A DNA stretch of 64,000 nucleotides from an uncultured Spirochaetales bacterium (GCA_944392695.1 CALXXN010000001.1:244071-308070), one strand, 5' to 3'. Numbered from the stretch's first letter, positions 8,768 to 17,093 are shown. The notes: a model not told the origin generated them from the sequence alone. Program-made: numbers and translations.

Positions 8768-9772
8768 TCACTTCTTGTTGACAGCCTCTGCGACTGCGAC
8801 TGCGACTGCGACAGAAGCGCCGACCATCGGGTTGTTGCCCATACCAATCAGGCCCATCATCTCGACGTGGGCTGGAACGGAAGAGGAGCCGGCGAACTGG
8901 GCATCGGAGTGCATCCTTCCCATGGTGTCGGTCATACCATAGCTGGCAGGACCAGCGGCCATGTTGTCCGGGTGCAGTGTGCGGCCCGTGCCACCACCGG
9001 AAGCGACTGAGAAGTACTTCTTGCCGAGCTCCCAGCATTCCTTCTTGTAGGTACCAGCGACTGGGTGCTGGAAGCGTGTCGGGTTGGTGCTGTTGCCCGT
9101 GATGGAGACATCGACACCTTCGTAGTGCATGACTGCGACACCCTCGCGGACATCATCAACGCCATAGCAGTTGACAGCAGCCCTCTCTCCAGTGGAGTAG
9201 GCGGTGCGGCTGATCTCCTTCAGCTTGCCAGTGAAGTAGTCGAACTCTGTCTCGACATAGGTGAAGCCGTTGATCCTGCTGATGATCTTGGCGGCGTCCT
9301 TGCCAAGTCCGTTCAGGATGACGCGCAGAGGCTCCTTGCGGGCCTTGTTGGCGTTCCTTGCGATACCAATTGCACCTTCTGCGGCGGCGAATGACTCGTG
9401 ACCGGCCAGGAAGCAGAAGCACTTGGTCTCATCGCTCAGGAGCATGGCTGCCAGGTTGCCGTGGCCGATACCGACCTTGCGGTCATCAGCGACAGAACCT
9501 GGGATGCAGAAGCTCTGCAGGCCCTCGCCAAGGCTCTTTGCAACATCATAAGCCGTCTTGTCACCCTTCTTGATGGCGATGGCGGCGCCAGTGATGTAGG
9601 CCCAGCATGCGTTCTCGAAGCAGATGGGCTGGACACCCTTGACGATGGAGTAGACGTCGACGCCTACGCTATCGCAGATGCTCTTGGCCTCCTCGATGGA
9701 GGAGATGCCGTACTTTGCAAGGGTCTCGTTAATCTTGTCGATCCTTCTTTCGTATCCTTCGAACAGTGCCAT
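8768..9772 (-). CDS. GGGtGRT family protein
   Basis: A 334-residue protein recognised by the motif that names its family, GGGTGRTLHPDN (in the C-terminal third). This is followed by a nearly invariant stretch containing YGMTDTMGRMHSDAQFAGSS. These proteins are common in strict anaerobes and almost always sit beside a NifU-like scaffold gene, as here. The biochemical role is not established; a link to Fe-S cluster or sulfur handling is inferred only from that partnership. No signal peptide or membrane segment is visible. AAGGAGG precedes the ATG, 12 bases after the scaffold gene. The C-terminus ends in an alternating Val-Ala run encoded by four tandem hexamers at 8789-8812. Confidence 0.9.
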   Translation of the reverse strand: MALFEGYERRIDKINETLAKYGISSIEEAKSICDSVGVDVYSIVKGVQPICFENACWAYITGAAIAIKKGDKTAYDVAKSLGEGLQSFCIPGSVADDRKVGIGHGNLAAMLLSDETKCFCFLAGHESFAAAEGAIGIARNANKARKEPLRVILNGLGKDAAKIISRINGFTYVETEFDYFTGKLKEISRTAYSTGERAAVNCYGVDDVREGVAVMHYEGVDVSITGNSTNPTRFQHPVAGTYKKECWELGKKYFSVASGGGTGRTLHPDNMAAGPASYGMTDTMGRMHSDAQFAGSSSVPAHVEMMGLIGMGNNPMVGASVAVAVAVAEAVNKK

Positions 9773-9784
9773 TTGCGCTCCTCC

Positions 9785-10477
9785 TTACTCGTGCCTCGGG
9801 TCGATGTACTTGACCGCGTCGGCGAAACGTCCGTAGGTCTTCTTGGCCTTCTCGAGGGCTTCGTTGGCATCGACACCCTTCTTGACGTTCTCCATGAAGA
9901 CACCCATGTTCACATACTCATAGCCGATGATCTCGTCGTTCTCATCAAGGGCCTGGCGGAGGATGTAGCCCTCAGCAAGGTTGAGGTACCTGGGTCCCTT
10001 GAGCTTGGTTGAGTAGACGGTGCCGACCTGTGAGCAGGTGCCCTTTCCGAGGTCCTCAAGACCAGCGCCGATGACGAGGCCGTCCTCGCTGAAAGCGCTC
10101 TGAGTGCGTCCGTAGACGATCTGGAGGAAGAGCTCCCTCATGGCTGTGTTGATGGCGTCGCAGACAAGGTCGGTGTTGCAGGCCTCAAGGACAGTGCGTC
10201 CGACAATGGCCTCGCTGGCCATGGCGGCAGAGTGCGTCATGCCGGAGCAACCGAGGGTCTCGATCAGTGCCTCCTCGATGATGCCGTTCTTGACATTGAG
10301 CGTGAGCTTGCAGGCGCCCTGCTGAGGAGCGCACCAGCCGACACCATGGGTCAGGCCGGAAATGTCCTCGATCCTCTTCGAGTAGACCCACTTCCCTTCC
10401 TCGGGAATAGGGGCGCACCCGTGCTGCGCACCGCATCTGACAGTGCACATGTTCTCGACTTCTTTCGAATACTTCAT
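9785..10477 (-). CDS. NifU-like iron-sulfur cluster scaffold paired with GGGtGRT
   Basis: A 230-residue protein whose first 110 residues resemble the NifU/IscU scaffold fold. LGCSGMTHSAAMASEAIVG (from residue 75) matches the GC-x-IS-x-A-S-(x)n-G region of scaffolds. It is unusually cysteine-rich near the N-terminus (C11, C15, C21, C49, C56), more than a standard IscU. The second half (about 130-230) is specific to this subfamily. It presumably holds or delivers an Fe-S cluster, and the GGGtGRT protein is its likely partner because the two genes form a tight operon. GGGAG lies 9 bases upstream. I found no isc, suf or nif genes nearby, so this pair stands alone. Confidence 0.85.
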   Translation of the reverse strand: MKYSKEVENMCTVRCGAQHGCAPIPEEGKWVYSKRIEDISGLTHGVGWCAPQQGACKLTLNVKNGIIEEALIETLGCSGMTHSAAMASEAIVGRTVLEACNTDLVCDAINTAMRELFLQIVYGRTQSAFSEDGLVIGAGLEDLGKGTCSQVGTVYSTKLKGPRYLNLAEGYILRQALDENDEIIGYEYVNMGVFMENVKKGVDANEALEKAKKTYGRFADAVKYIDPRHE

Positions 10478-10850
10478 GAATGCATTCTCCCGTTGTGTTC
10501 TGGGTTGTGGCCCGCACAGCGGACCTGAAAGACATGTTAATGTGTTCTTCCGATTATTTCCATACCTGTTTTGATGAAGAGGTCATGTGCGTTCACGAGG
10601 TCCATGGCAGTCCGATGGCGATGGAATGCCTGGTTGTGGTTGATAGGCAGGGTGGATGATGCTTGATGGATGCCAATTGGATTCCATCCACGGTGACTGG
10701 AAGGTGGATCCCGCTGAAGATGACAATTCCTTCACACTTGTTTCCATGCAAAAAATGTGGAATATTACACTTTTTCCTATGAAAAAATGTTGTGCTCCAC
10801 TTTTTCCCCCATGAAAAAAATGTCATCATAGGAAAGAGGAGAGGAATGCG
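10478..10850. other. 373-base intergenic region between divergent genes
   Basis: This gap separates the minus-strand scaffold gene from the plus-strand AAA ATPase. I see no convincing gene in it. The distal part (10746-10823) holds three A/T-rich repeated units described separately; the proximal part shows no clear promoter hexamers on either strand. Confidence 0.5.
10750..10823 (+). repeat. Three A/T-rich operator-like repeat units upstream of an AAA ATPase
   Basis: AAAAAATGT begins units at 10750, 10782 and 10815 (about 32-33 bases apart). In the first two it is answered by ACACTTTTT (10767-10775) or CCACTTTTT (10797-10805). Each of those units is therefore an imperfect inverted repeat, AAAAAaTGT-N8-ACAcTTTTT. 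The third unit is a half-site that ends 27 bases before the ATPase start codon. The phased spacing (about three helical turns) and position suggest binding sites for a regulator, possibly the ATPase itself. Confidence 0.55.
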
Positions 10851-12152
10851 ATGTATCGTTCAGGCATAGGTCCTTTGAAGGCTTGGAAGGAAAAGGAAGG
10901 GCATCTGCCACTGGTGATCCATGGTGCCAGGCAGGTGGGGAAGAGCTGGCTTGTCGACGAGTTCGGTCGTACCTGCTTCAAGAATGTCGTGAAACTCGAT
11001 TTCGACAAGAACAAGAACAACGCGAAGCTTTTTGGGGACGATATCAGCCCGGAACGCCTCCTGAAGCGTATTTCCGCTGCTACAGGACAGCGGATTGTTC
11101 CAGGAGGTACTTTACTCTTTTTCGATGAGATACAGGAGGCTCCTCGAGCCATGACATCCTTGAAATACTTTGCAGAGGATGTACCTGAATACCACGTCAT
11201 AGCAGCAGGGTCCCTGCTTGGTATTACCGAGCACAGTGGGCATTCCTTCCCGGTGGGCAAGGTGGAGTTCTTCGACCTTTATCCGATGACTTTCAAGGAG
11301 TTCCTGATTGCAGACGGACAGGAGGGGCTGGCAGGATTGCTTGATGACGACATCAGGGAACTTGAACCATTCCATGACACATATGTGGAAAAGCTTAAAG
11401 AATACATGTTGGTCGGTGGAATGCCTGCAGCTGTTGATGCGTGGGTGAGGAGTCATGATATCGAGGCTGTTCGGCAGATTCATGTGGATATCATGAGAAC
11501 CTATGTCGCAGACTTATCCAAGCATGCTCCATCTGGTATCGCTCGACAGGGTGCCGCCGTCCTCGATTCGGTGCCAGACCAGCTTGCCAAGGAAAACCGC
11601 AAGTTCATGTATAGCACGGTCGAGAAGGGAGCGAGGGCCAAGGACTACCAAGAGGCTTTTGCATGGTTGAACGCCTGCAAAATCATCAACAGGATTTATC
11701 GTGTGACATGTCCAGGGCTTCCTATGAAAGCCTATATGGACCGAAGTGTCTTCAAACTCTTCCTCCATGACATAGGCCTGCTCTCATCACAAGCAGGAAT
11801 AAATCCAGGGGCTTGGCTTGGAGGCGATCCTGACATCGACATATTCAAAGGCGCCATGGCTGAACAGTATGTCCTCCAGGAGTTGATCGCATCAGGATGG
11901 AATACAATAGCTTATTACTCCAATGACAGGAGCACGGCAGAGGTTGACTTCCTCCTCGATAGCAGGGAAGGCATCATCCCGCTTGAAGTCAAGTCTGGTA
12001 AGAATACGAAAGCCAAGAGTCTCTCGGCTTACAATAAGAAATTCTCACCGAAGCAATGTCTCCGAGCTTCACTGCTTCCTTATAAGGAGCAGGATTGGCT
12101 TGTGAACATACCACTTTACGCTGTGAGTAGGATTCCGCAAAAACCTTTGTGA
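10851..12152 (+). CDS. AAA ATPase with DUF4143 domain (first of two)
   Basis: A 433-residue AAA_14/DUF4143 protein. Walker A is GARQVGKS (residues 25-32) and Walker B is LLFFDEIQ. The C-terminal DUF4143 region contains AEVDFLL followed by PLEVKSGK, which resembles the active-site layout of PD-(D/E)XK nucleases. The family is widespread and often multi-copy in anaerobes. Its function is unknown, and DNA metabolism or antitoxin-like roles have only been guessed. The start is the ATG at 10851 behind GAGGAGAGG. It has its own upstream repeats and ends 57 bases from a convergent lipoprotein gene. The second copy at 18048 shares the architecture but little close sequence. Confidence 0.9.
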   Translation: MYRSGIGPLKAWKEKEGHLPLVIHGARQVGKSWLVDEFGRTCFKNVVKLDFDKNKNNAKLFGDDISPERLLKRISAATGQRIVPGGTLLFFDEIQEAPRAMTSLKYFAEDVPEYHVIAAGSLLGITEHSGHSFPVGKVEFFDLYPMTFKEFLIADGQEGLAGLLDDDIRELEPFHDTYVEKLKEYMLVGGMPAAVDAWVRSHDIEAVRQIHVDIMRTYVADLSKHAPSGIARQGAAVLDSVPDQLAKENRKFMYSTVEKGARAKDYQEAFAWLNACKIINRIYRVTCPGLPMKAYMDRSVFKLFLHDIGLLSSQAGINPGAWLGGDPDIDIFKGAMAEQYVLQELIASGWNTIAYYSNDRSTAEVDFLLDSREGIIPLEVKSGKNTKAKSLSAYNKKFSPKQCLRASLLPYKEQDWLVNIPLYAVSRIPQKPL

Positions 12153-12160
12153 AAAACAAT

Positions 12161-12185
12161 GACAGCACCCGGTGTGGGTGCTGTC
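12161..12185 (-). terminator. Terminator between convergent genes
   Basis: A 10-bp stem GACAGCACCC / GGGTGCTGTC with a 5-base loop. On the minus strand it is followed by ATTGTTTTTC, so it best serves the lipoprotein gene at 12209; it may also stop the plus-strand ATPase transcript. Confidence 0.7.
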
Positions 12186-12208
12186 ACTTGATGAATCACT
12201 CGTCAGCC

Positions 12209-13231
12209 TTAGTGGATGTCGATTGCGATACCTGTGTAGGAGGCTGTGCTGAACTCGAGTGTCTTGACCGAGTCAGGATACTGCTCGTCGACTTCGTTCA
12301 GGGCCCTTCCCTGGGCATCGTAAGCGACTGTGTATTCCTGTGTCTCGTAGTCAGTGATGATGTTGATCACCTGGTCGGCTTCAGGATAGAGCTCCATGGC
12401 TGCGGCGAGGAGGTCCTTGTAGCCGATGCCTCCGATCTTGACTTCTCCATCGATGACCTCATAGGTCTCCTCGACAGTGACAGGTCCGAGGACCTCGATG
12501 TCGCGGTAGAGGTTGAGGTTCAGCTTCTGGTCATCATCTCCAATGGCACTGTCGACAGTGGCCTGGACGAGGAGGGCGTCGAAGCGGCGTGCCTTCTCAG
12601 GAAGGACGTCCCAAGCATCATAGACCTGGTAGTCTGTATCTGCGATCCAGCCAGCGAACTCATAGCCGCGTGGGATTTCCTTGTCATAGGGCTGTCCGGG
12701 GTAGCCGAACTCATCAGCTCTTTCGACTGCCCAGAGTTCGCCATTGAGGTAGAAGCGGACAGTATCGACGAAGACCGCGTCATAGCGCAGTGATGAGGCC
12801 TGGCTCCAGTCATTGTTGAGCTCAGATGCATCAACAGCCTTCCAACCGTCGAAGATCTTCAGACCTGCCTCGGTGTCAGCTGTGACAGGAGCTTCTGGTT
12901 CATGGAACTCAGTCTCAAGCTGCCTGTCGTAGAGCTCGCCGTTGACATAGAACTCGACATAGTCGATCGTCGAGATCACGGCGTCGAAGCGGACCTCACC
13001 CTCTGGCTGGTGGCCCCAGTCGGTGTAAGGTGTGTCGGAACCCGCGAGGGCCCAGCCTTCGAGGACCTGGTCCTCGGCAAGCGTCGGCTCAGCAGGTACG
13101 CCAAAGTGTCCAGCTTCCTGTGTCGTGTAATAACTTCCCTCGACATAGTAGTTGGCCGTTGATGTCGCGCACGAGGCCAGCAGCAGGACCGATGCCACGA
13201 CAAGTGCAAGGATTGTGGCTTTCTTCTTCAC
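12209..13231 (-). CDS. Lipoprotein with InlB-type (Listeria-Bacteroides) repeats
   Basis: A 340-residue protein with a signal peptide and lipobox LLAS-C21, so it should be lipid-anchored in the envelope. Residues about 45-235 contain at least three divergent copies of a unit with the pattern GW-x(n)-W-x(n)-FDA-x(n)-V-x-FY-x-NGEL-x(n)-PG-x-P (for example VEFYVNGEL and VRFYLNGEL). This matches the InlB B-repeat/Flg_new class used as stalks in surface proteins. The C-terminal 100 residues are unassigned. The start codon is GTG at 13231, 9 bases from GGGAGG. It has its own promoter (13291-13262) and probably its own terminator. An adhesion or envelope-stalk role is inference. Confidence 0.8.
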   Translation of the reverse strand: MKKKATILALVVASVLLLASCATSTANYYVEGSYYTTQEAGHFGVPAEPTLAEDQVLEGWALAGSDTPYTDWGHQPEGEVRFDAVISTIDYVEFYVNGELYDRQLETEFHEPEAPVTADTEAGLKIFDGWKAVDASELNNDWSQASSLRYDAVFVDTVRFYLNGELWAVERADEFGYPGQPYDKEIPRGYEFAGWIADTDYQVYDAWDVLPEKARRFDALLVQATVDSAIGDDDQKLNLNLYRDIEVLGPVTVEETYEVIDGEVKIGGIGYKDLLAAAMELYPEADQVINIITDYETQEYTVAYDAQGRALNEVDEQYPDSVKTLEFSTASYTGIAIDIH

Positions 13232-13261
13232 GATGATTCCCTCCCTTTGGGTCTTATATGG

Positions 13262-13291
13262 ATTCTAGCCGTTAGGGAAGGGGATTGTAAA
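13262..13291 (-). promoter_or_regulatory. Promoter of the InlB-repeat lipoprotein
   Basis: Minus-strand TTTACA (13291-13286), 18 bases, TAGAAT (13267-13262). The transcript would start about 25 bases before the GTG. Confidence 0.65.
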
Positions 13292-13302
13292 GCATTGTCT
13301 TT

Positions 13303-14289
13303 TCATCTTAATGCAAGACGTAGCCCAGGTATCGCGGAAAAGGACAGTCCGCATACCTGGTTGAGCCAGTCTGTAGAGAGGCTGAGGAGCAGGGCGTCCG
13401 ATGGCATCGAGCCTCCTGCAAGCTTGCTGAGGAAGCCTTCCACCGCCTGGTCGGCGAGACGCGCGGCCTCTCCATCTGTTGACAGGCCAGTGGCAGCCAG
13501 TATCGGTTGCCTGAAAGCATCCTCGATCTGGCTGGTGCGTGCACCCATCAATGCTGTCAGCATTATGGGGAGTTCGAAGAAAGCAGTGTCATCATAGGTC
13601 GAGACGATCATGATGGGGCCTGGGTGTGTCATGATGAAATCAATGACCTGGCTCAAGCCACTGCCGTCATATTCCAGCACGGATCCTTCAGCAGAGAGCA
13701 CCTCGTAAAGCGTACCTGTCTCCACTGCCCCAGGTGAGAGGTTGATGACCATCTGCGCCCCAGTGGCCTGGAGCACAGCGTCTGCTGCGCTTGTCGAAGA
13801 GAAGAGGCGTCCTGCCCAGGCCTGGCCTGCGTTCCATGACCAGGTGAGGTCCTCCCCGGAGGCCTTGGCCAGGTCAAGGATGCTGAGCGCATCCTCCTCA
13901 AGTGCTGTGACCTGGACTTCGTCGCCGTCATTGAAGCTTCCACGAGGGATGATGATGGCATCCTCAAGGAGGAGTGCGGCATCAGGGGAGAGGAAGGCGT
14001 AAAGCTCCTCGCCGGTCACTGTGATGAGGCTGGCCTGTGCCTCATCTGATGAGAGTGTGATCCTGGAATAGGCTGGTATTGATGCCGTAGCTATCGTTAT
14101 ATGTGTGCCTGCCGTGTCCTGGGAGGTTACGATGCCATGGGATGCCTCCCACTCCCTGGTGGGGGCCGTCATGTCTGCTGTTGTGACCACCTCTCCGAGG
14201 TCGGTCACCATGGCAGGGCCTTGGTCTGTCGATGCACAGGAGCACAGCAGTGCCACGATAAGCAAAGCGGTTGTTGTGTACTTGGTCAT
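13303..14289 (-). CDS. Lipoprotein resembling an inactive tyrosine-phosphatase-fold protein
   Basis: A 328-residue protein with a short signal peptide and lipobox LCS-C18. The second half follows the outline of secreted bacterial tyrosine phosphatases (Y_phosphatase3 type). A segment shaped like 'yRS...ad...l...g-ikTVIDLR..E' reads AGRLFSSTSAADAVLQATGA then QMVINLSPGAVE. A later segment shaped like 'PvliHCtaGKDRTG...all..lGa' reads PIMIVSTYDDTAFFELPIML then TALMGA. In that alignment the catalytic Cys is Ser and the P-loop Arg is lost, so catalysis is unlikely. The assignment rests on my reading alone. The gene lies just upstream of the InlB-repeat lipoprotein on the same strand. What it binds is unknown. 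Confidence 0.6.
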   Translation of the reverse strand: MTKYTTTALLIVALLCSCASTDQGPAMVTDLGEVVTTADMTAPTREWEASHGIVTSQDTAGTHITIATASIPAYSRITLSSDEAQASLITVTGEELYAFLSPDAALLLEDAIIIPRGSFNDGDEVQVTALEEDALSILDLAKASGEDLTWSWNAGQAWAGRLFSSTSAADAVLQATGAQMVINLSPGAVETGTLYEVLSAEGSVLEYDGSGLSQVIDFIMTHPGPIMIVSTYDDTAFFELPIMLTALMGARTSQIEDAFRQPILAATGLSTDGEAARLADQAVEGFLSKLAGGSMPSDALLLSLSTDWLNQVCGLSFSAIPGLRLALR

Positions 14290-14375
14290 TTCTCTTCTCT
14301 TCGCACTCTCGTCAACACTTAATCTGCATAAGGGTTACAGGAGCGGCAAGGAAGGGGGAGTCAAGTGCACAGAAT

Positions 14376-15587
14376 CTACACAGATCCTACGCCAAGTCCC
14401 TCCATTACAGCCTCGATCGTGGGCTCGATGGGCTCTGGTAGTGATACCCTGCCCTCGAAGACGGACATGTCCTTGAAACCGGTACCTGTCAGCAGGACTG
14501 TGGCGCTGCACCCCTTGGACAGATGGCTGGAATCCTTCTCGAAGCCTGCCCATGCGGCTGCTGCGGCAGGTTCCACGAAGATCCCTGCCTTGGCGGCAAG
14601 GGTCCTCTGTGCCTTCAGGATCTCATCATCGTCCACGCGTACACAGTGGCCACCACTTTCCTTCAAGCCCCTGAGGGCAGGAAGTCCTGCAGCTGGTGAG
14701 GAGACGCTGATGCTGTCTGCGAGCGTACTGGCCTTGACGGGCCTGGGCAGTCCTGTCTCAAAGGCCTTTGTGATCGCGTCAGACCCACTGCTCTGGCAGG
14801 CCACCAGGCGTGGCAGGTGGTCGGTCAATCCTGCTTCGAATAAATCGAGGAAACCCTTGTAGACACCTGAGAAGATGCATCCATCACCAACAGGGACGTA
14901 GACGATGTCAGGCACCCTGCGTCCAAGCTGGAGGAACAGCTCTATCGACACCGCCTTCTTGCCTTCTATCGTGATGGGGTTGTAGGCCGTATTGCGGTTG
15001 ATTCCACCACAGCGCTCCGTGTAGGCGCTTGAGAGGCCAAAGGCATCATCATATGTGCCCTTCACAGGGATGACGGTGGCTCCATAGAGTACTGACTGCA
15101 TCAGCTTGTTCACAGGTGCGGAGGCGGGTACGAAGAGCTTGACCGAGAGGCCGTAAGCCGCTCCTATGGCGCTCATCGCCGCCCCGGCATTGCCAGTCGA
15201 AGCCAAGGCCACCTGCCTGATCCCATGGTGATAGGCCTGACAGGCGACAGCATGGCTCGCCCTGTCCTTGAAGGAACCTGAGATCAGCTGGCTGTCCAGT
15301 TTCAGCGTCAGGTCGATGCCATCTCCTAGGAAGGCTGGCCTGACAAGTGGCGTAGGACCACAGGGGAAGGCGCCTGGTCTTGGGTCAGGGTAGGGCATGA
15401 AGTCCTCGGTTGACAGGTCATCCTTGTCTTTCAATGCCCTCAGCTGTGTCTTGTCATAACGAAGCCAGAGGACCCCCTTGCGGAAGTCCCCGGGCTCTTC
15501 TGTCCCCGCACAGTGCGGACAGAGGTAGGTGACATCATCACTTTCGAACTCGTATCCGCAGTCGTTGCATTGGTAATGGAAGTGCAT
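14376..15587 (-). CDS. thrC: Threonine synthase (or threonine-synthase-like PLP lyase)
   Basis: A 403-residue fold-type-II PLP enzyme. An N-terminal zinc ribbon (C7, C10, C23, C26) is followed by the catalytic domain with the PLP lysine K107 in SGSFKDRA and the phosphate-binding STGNAG at 130-135. Threonine synthase converts O-phosphohomoserine to threonine, and both the ribbon and the SFKDRA motif are typical. The start overlaps the regulatory end of its upstream neighbour: the TAG stop of the 15595 gene is part of this gene's TAGGAGG Shine-Dalgarno, so the two are translated together. No homoserine kinase or dehydrogenase gene is near. A catabolic role with the partner PLP enzyme is therefore a real alternative. 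Confidence 0.75.
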   Translation of the reverse strand: MHFHYQCNDCGYEFESDDVTYLCPHCAGTEEPGDFRKGVLWLRYDKTQLRALKDKDDLSTEDFMPYPDPRPGAFPCGPTPLVRPAFLGDGIDLTLKLDSQLISGSFKDRASHAVACQAYHHGIRQVALASTGNAGAAMSAIGAAYGLSVKLFVPASAPVNKLMQSVLYGATVIPVKGTYDDAFGLSSAYTERCGGINRNTAYNPITIEGKKAVSIELFLQLGRRVPDIVYVPVGDGCIFSGVYKGFLDLFEAGLTDHLPRLVACQSSGSDAITKAFETGLPRPVKASTLADSISVSSPAAGLPALRGLKESGGHCVRVDDDEILKAQRTLAAKAGIFVEPAAAAAWAGFEKDSSHLSKGCSATVLLTGTGFKDMSVFEGRVSLPEPIEPTIEAVMEGLGVGSV

Positions 15588-15594
15588 GTTCCTC

Positions 15595-17058
15595 CTAGGC
15601 GAGGATGTCGGCGTTGAAGGCGTCGATCATCTCGTCGATCTGGCTTGTCATGGCGGGTAGCGACTTCCAGTAGTTCCTGTCGTACCACTGCCTGTTCAGC
15701 TCCTCGTAGGTCTTACCCTGCTGTTCGACCCAGGTGTAGTACTTCAGGTTGTGGATGCGCAGCCTGTCGTAGTAGCCCAGCTCAAGTGCGTTGTCGATGC
15801 CCTGATGCAGGAGGGCGCCTGAATGGACACGTGCTGCTTCCAGTTCGTCGAACGGTCCCTGCTGTTCCCTCAGCTCCGCGATGCGGCTTGTGTACATCGA
15901 GCTGCTGTCTGTGAGGATCGTGAAGACGACATCATCCTCATCCATCTCGTAGTACTTGGCCATCTTGATCGCTGACAGGAGGTTTCCTATGCCTGAGATG
16001 CCGAAGAGTGAGAGCTGGGCGACCTGGTCATCATCAACACCCATCTTCGAGAGGTACTCATGGCCAGCGTCCTCATTGAAGAGGCGGAAGATGTCCATGC
16101 AGTCCTGGTCGTCGATCGAGAGCACCATGTCGGTGTTCTTGACGTTGTGGATCCAGGGTACGTGCTTGTCGCCGATGCCTTCGATGCGGTGGGCGCCGAA
16201 GCCGTTGCGCAAAAGCGTGGGGCACTGCAAGGCCTCTCCAGCACCAATCTTGATGCCAGGGTATGTGTCCTTGAGATGGTCTCCTGCAGCCAATGTGCCA
16301 CCACTGCCTGTGCTCGATGCATAAGCGCGTACGTTTTCCTCCTTGATGCCCAGCTGCTCCAGGACCTCGAGGATCGCCGCACCTGTCACCTCATAGTGCC
16401 ACAGGTAGTTCTCGAACTGCTCGAACTGATTGAAGATGACGATGTTGCCTCCACGCTCGGCATTGAGCTCATGGCACTTGTCGAAGATCTCCTTGACGTT
16501 CGATTCGCAGCCCGGGGTCGCGATGATCTCTCCTGCCACGGTCTTTAGCCAGTTGAAGCGTTCCTGGGACATGTCCTCTGGAAGTATGGCTATGCTCTTG
16601 CAACCAAGCAGTGCGCTGTTGTAGGCGCCGCCACGGCAGTAGTTTCCTGTGCTTGGCCATACCGCTGCCTGCTTCGATGCGTCGAAGTTGCCACTGACCA
16701 GTGCGGGGGCGAGGCATGCGTAGGTGGCACCGACCTTGTGGACTCCACAGGGGAACCACTTGCCGACCAGGGCCAGGATGCGTGCGCGTGTGCCTGTGAT
16801 CTGGCGTGGCACCTCGATGAAGTTCACACCACCATAGAGGCCTCCCTTGTCGACAGGTTCGTTATGCCATGTGATGCGATAGAGGTTGATGGGATCCACA
16901 TCCCACAGCCCGGTCTCCTTCAGGCGGGCTTTCACCTTGTCGCTGACAAGGCTTGGATCCTTCATCTCCCGGAAGGTGGGGAGCAGGATGCCTTTTTCAC
17001 GGCAGCGGGCCACATTGCGTGCCCGGATCTCGTCATGTCTTGTGAGGTTGATGAGCAT
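15595..17058 (-). CDS. Fold-type-II PLP-dependent lyase, cysteine-synthase/diaminopropionate-lyase-like
   Basis: A 487-residue PLP enzyme of the tryptophan-synthase-beta superfamily. Likely PLP lysine K108 lies in CGVHKVGA, the phosphate/asparagine loop is STGNYCRG (from 136), and the glycine loop is TGSGGTLAAG. It belongs to a long uncharacterised group usually annotated only as 'PLP-dependent subunit beta'. In other anaerobes such proteins sit near YgeW/YgeY, carbamate kinase and hydantoinase genes. I start it at the ATG at 17058 with AGGAGG 8 bases upstream. The ATG nine codons earlier lies right at the expected transcript start and has no ribosome site. It forms a two-gene operon with the threonine-synthase-like gene. 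The substrate cannot be told from sequence. Confidence 0.75.
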   Translation of the reverse strand: MLINLTRHDEIRARNVARCREKGILLPTFREMKDPSLVSDKVKARLKETGLWDVDPINLYRITWHNEPVDKGGLYGGVNFIEVPRQITGTRARILALVGKWFPCGVHKVGATYACLAPALVSGNFDASKQAAVWPSTGNYCRGGAYNSALLGCKSIAILPEDMSQERFNWLKTVAGEIIATPGCESNVKEIFDKCHELNAERGGNIVIFNQFEQFENYLWHYEVTGAAILEVLEQLGIKEENVRAYASSTGSGGTLAAGDHLKDTYPGIKIGAGEALQCPTLLRNGFGAHRIEGIGDKHVPWIHNVKNTDMVLSIDDQDCMDIFRLFNEDAGHEYLSKMGVDDDQVAQLSLFGISGIGNLLSAIKMAKYYEMDEDDVVFTILTDSSSMYTSRIAELREQQGPFDELEAARVHSGALLHQGIDNALELGYYDRLRIHNLKYYTWVEQQGKTYEELNRQWYDRNYWKSLPAMTSQIDEMIDAFNADILA

Positions 17059-17093
17059 GGCTGGTCCTCCTGGATGCATATCCATCCTGGCTC

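Noticed and set aside
8789..8812. Four tandem TGCGAC hexamers as a possible phase-variable repeat
   Set aside because: They are in frame within the GGGtGRT gene and encode the Val-Ala run at its C-terminus. Unit loss would not shift the frame.
10593..10829. A 78-codon minus-strand frame in the intergenic region
   Set aside because: It lacks a ribosome site, runs through the A/T-rich operator repeats and has no recognisable family text.
12149..12793. A 214-codon plus-strand frame
   Set aside because: It is antisense to the InlB-repeat lipoprotein, whose signal peptide, lipobox, promoter and repeats support the minus strand.
14340..14376. Terminator after the threonine-synthase-like gene
   Set aside because: The best hairpin there (GAATCT/AGATCC) has a mismatch, a short stem and no T-run.
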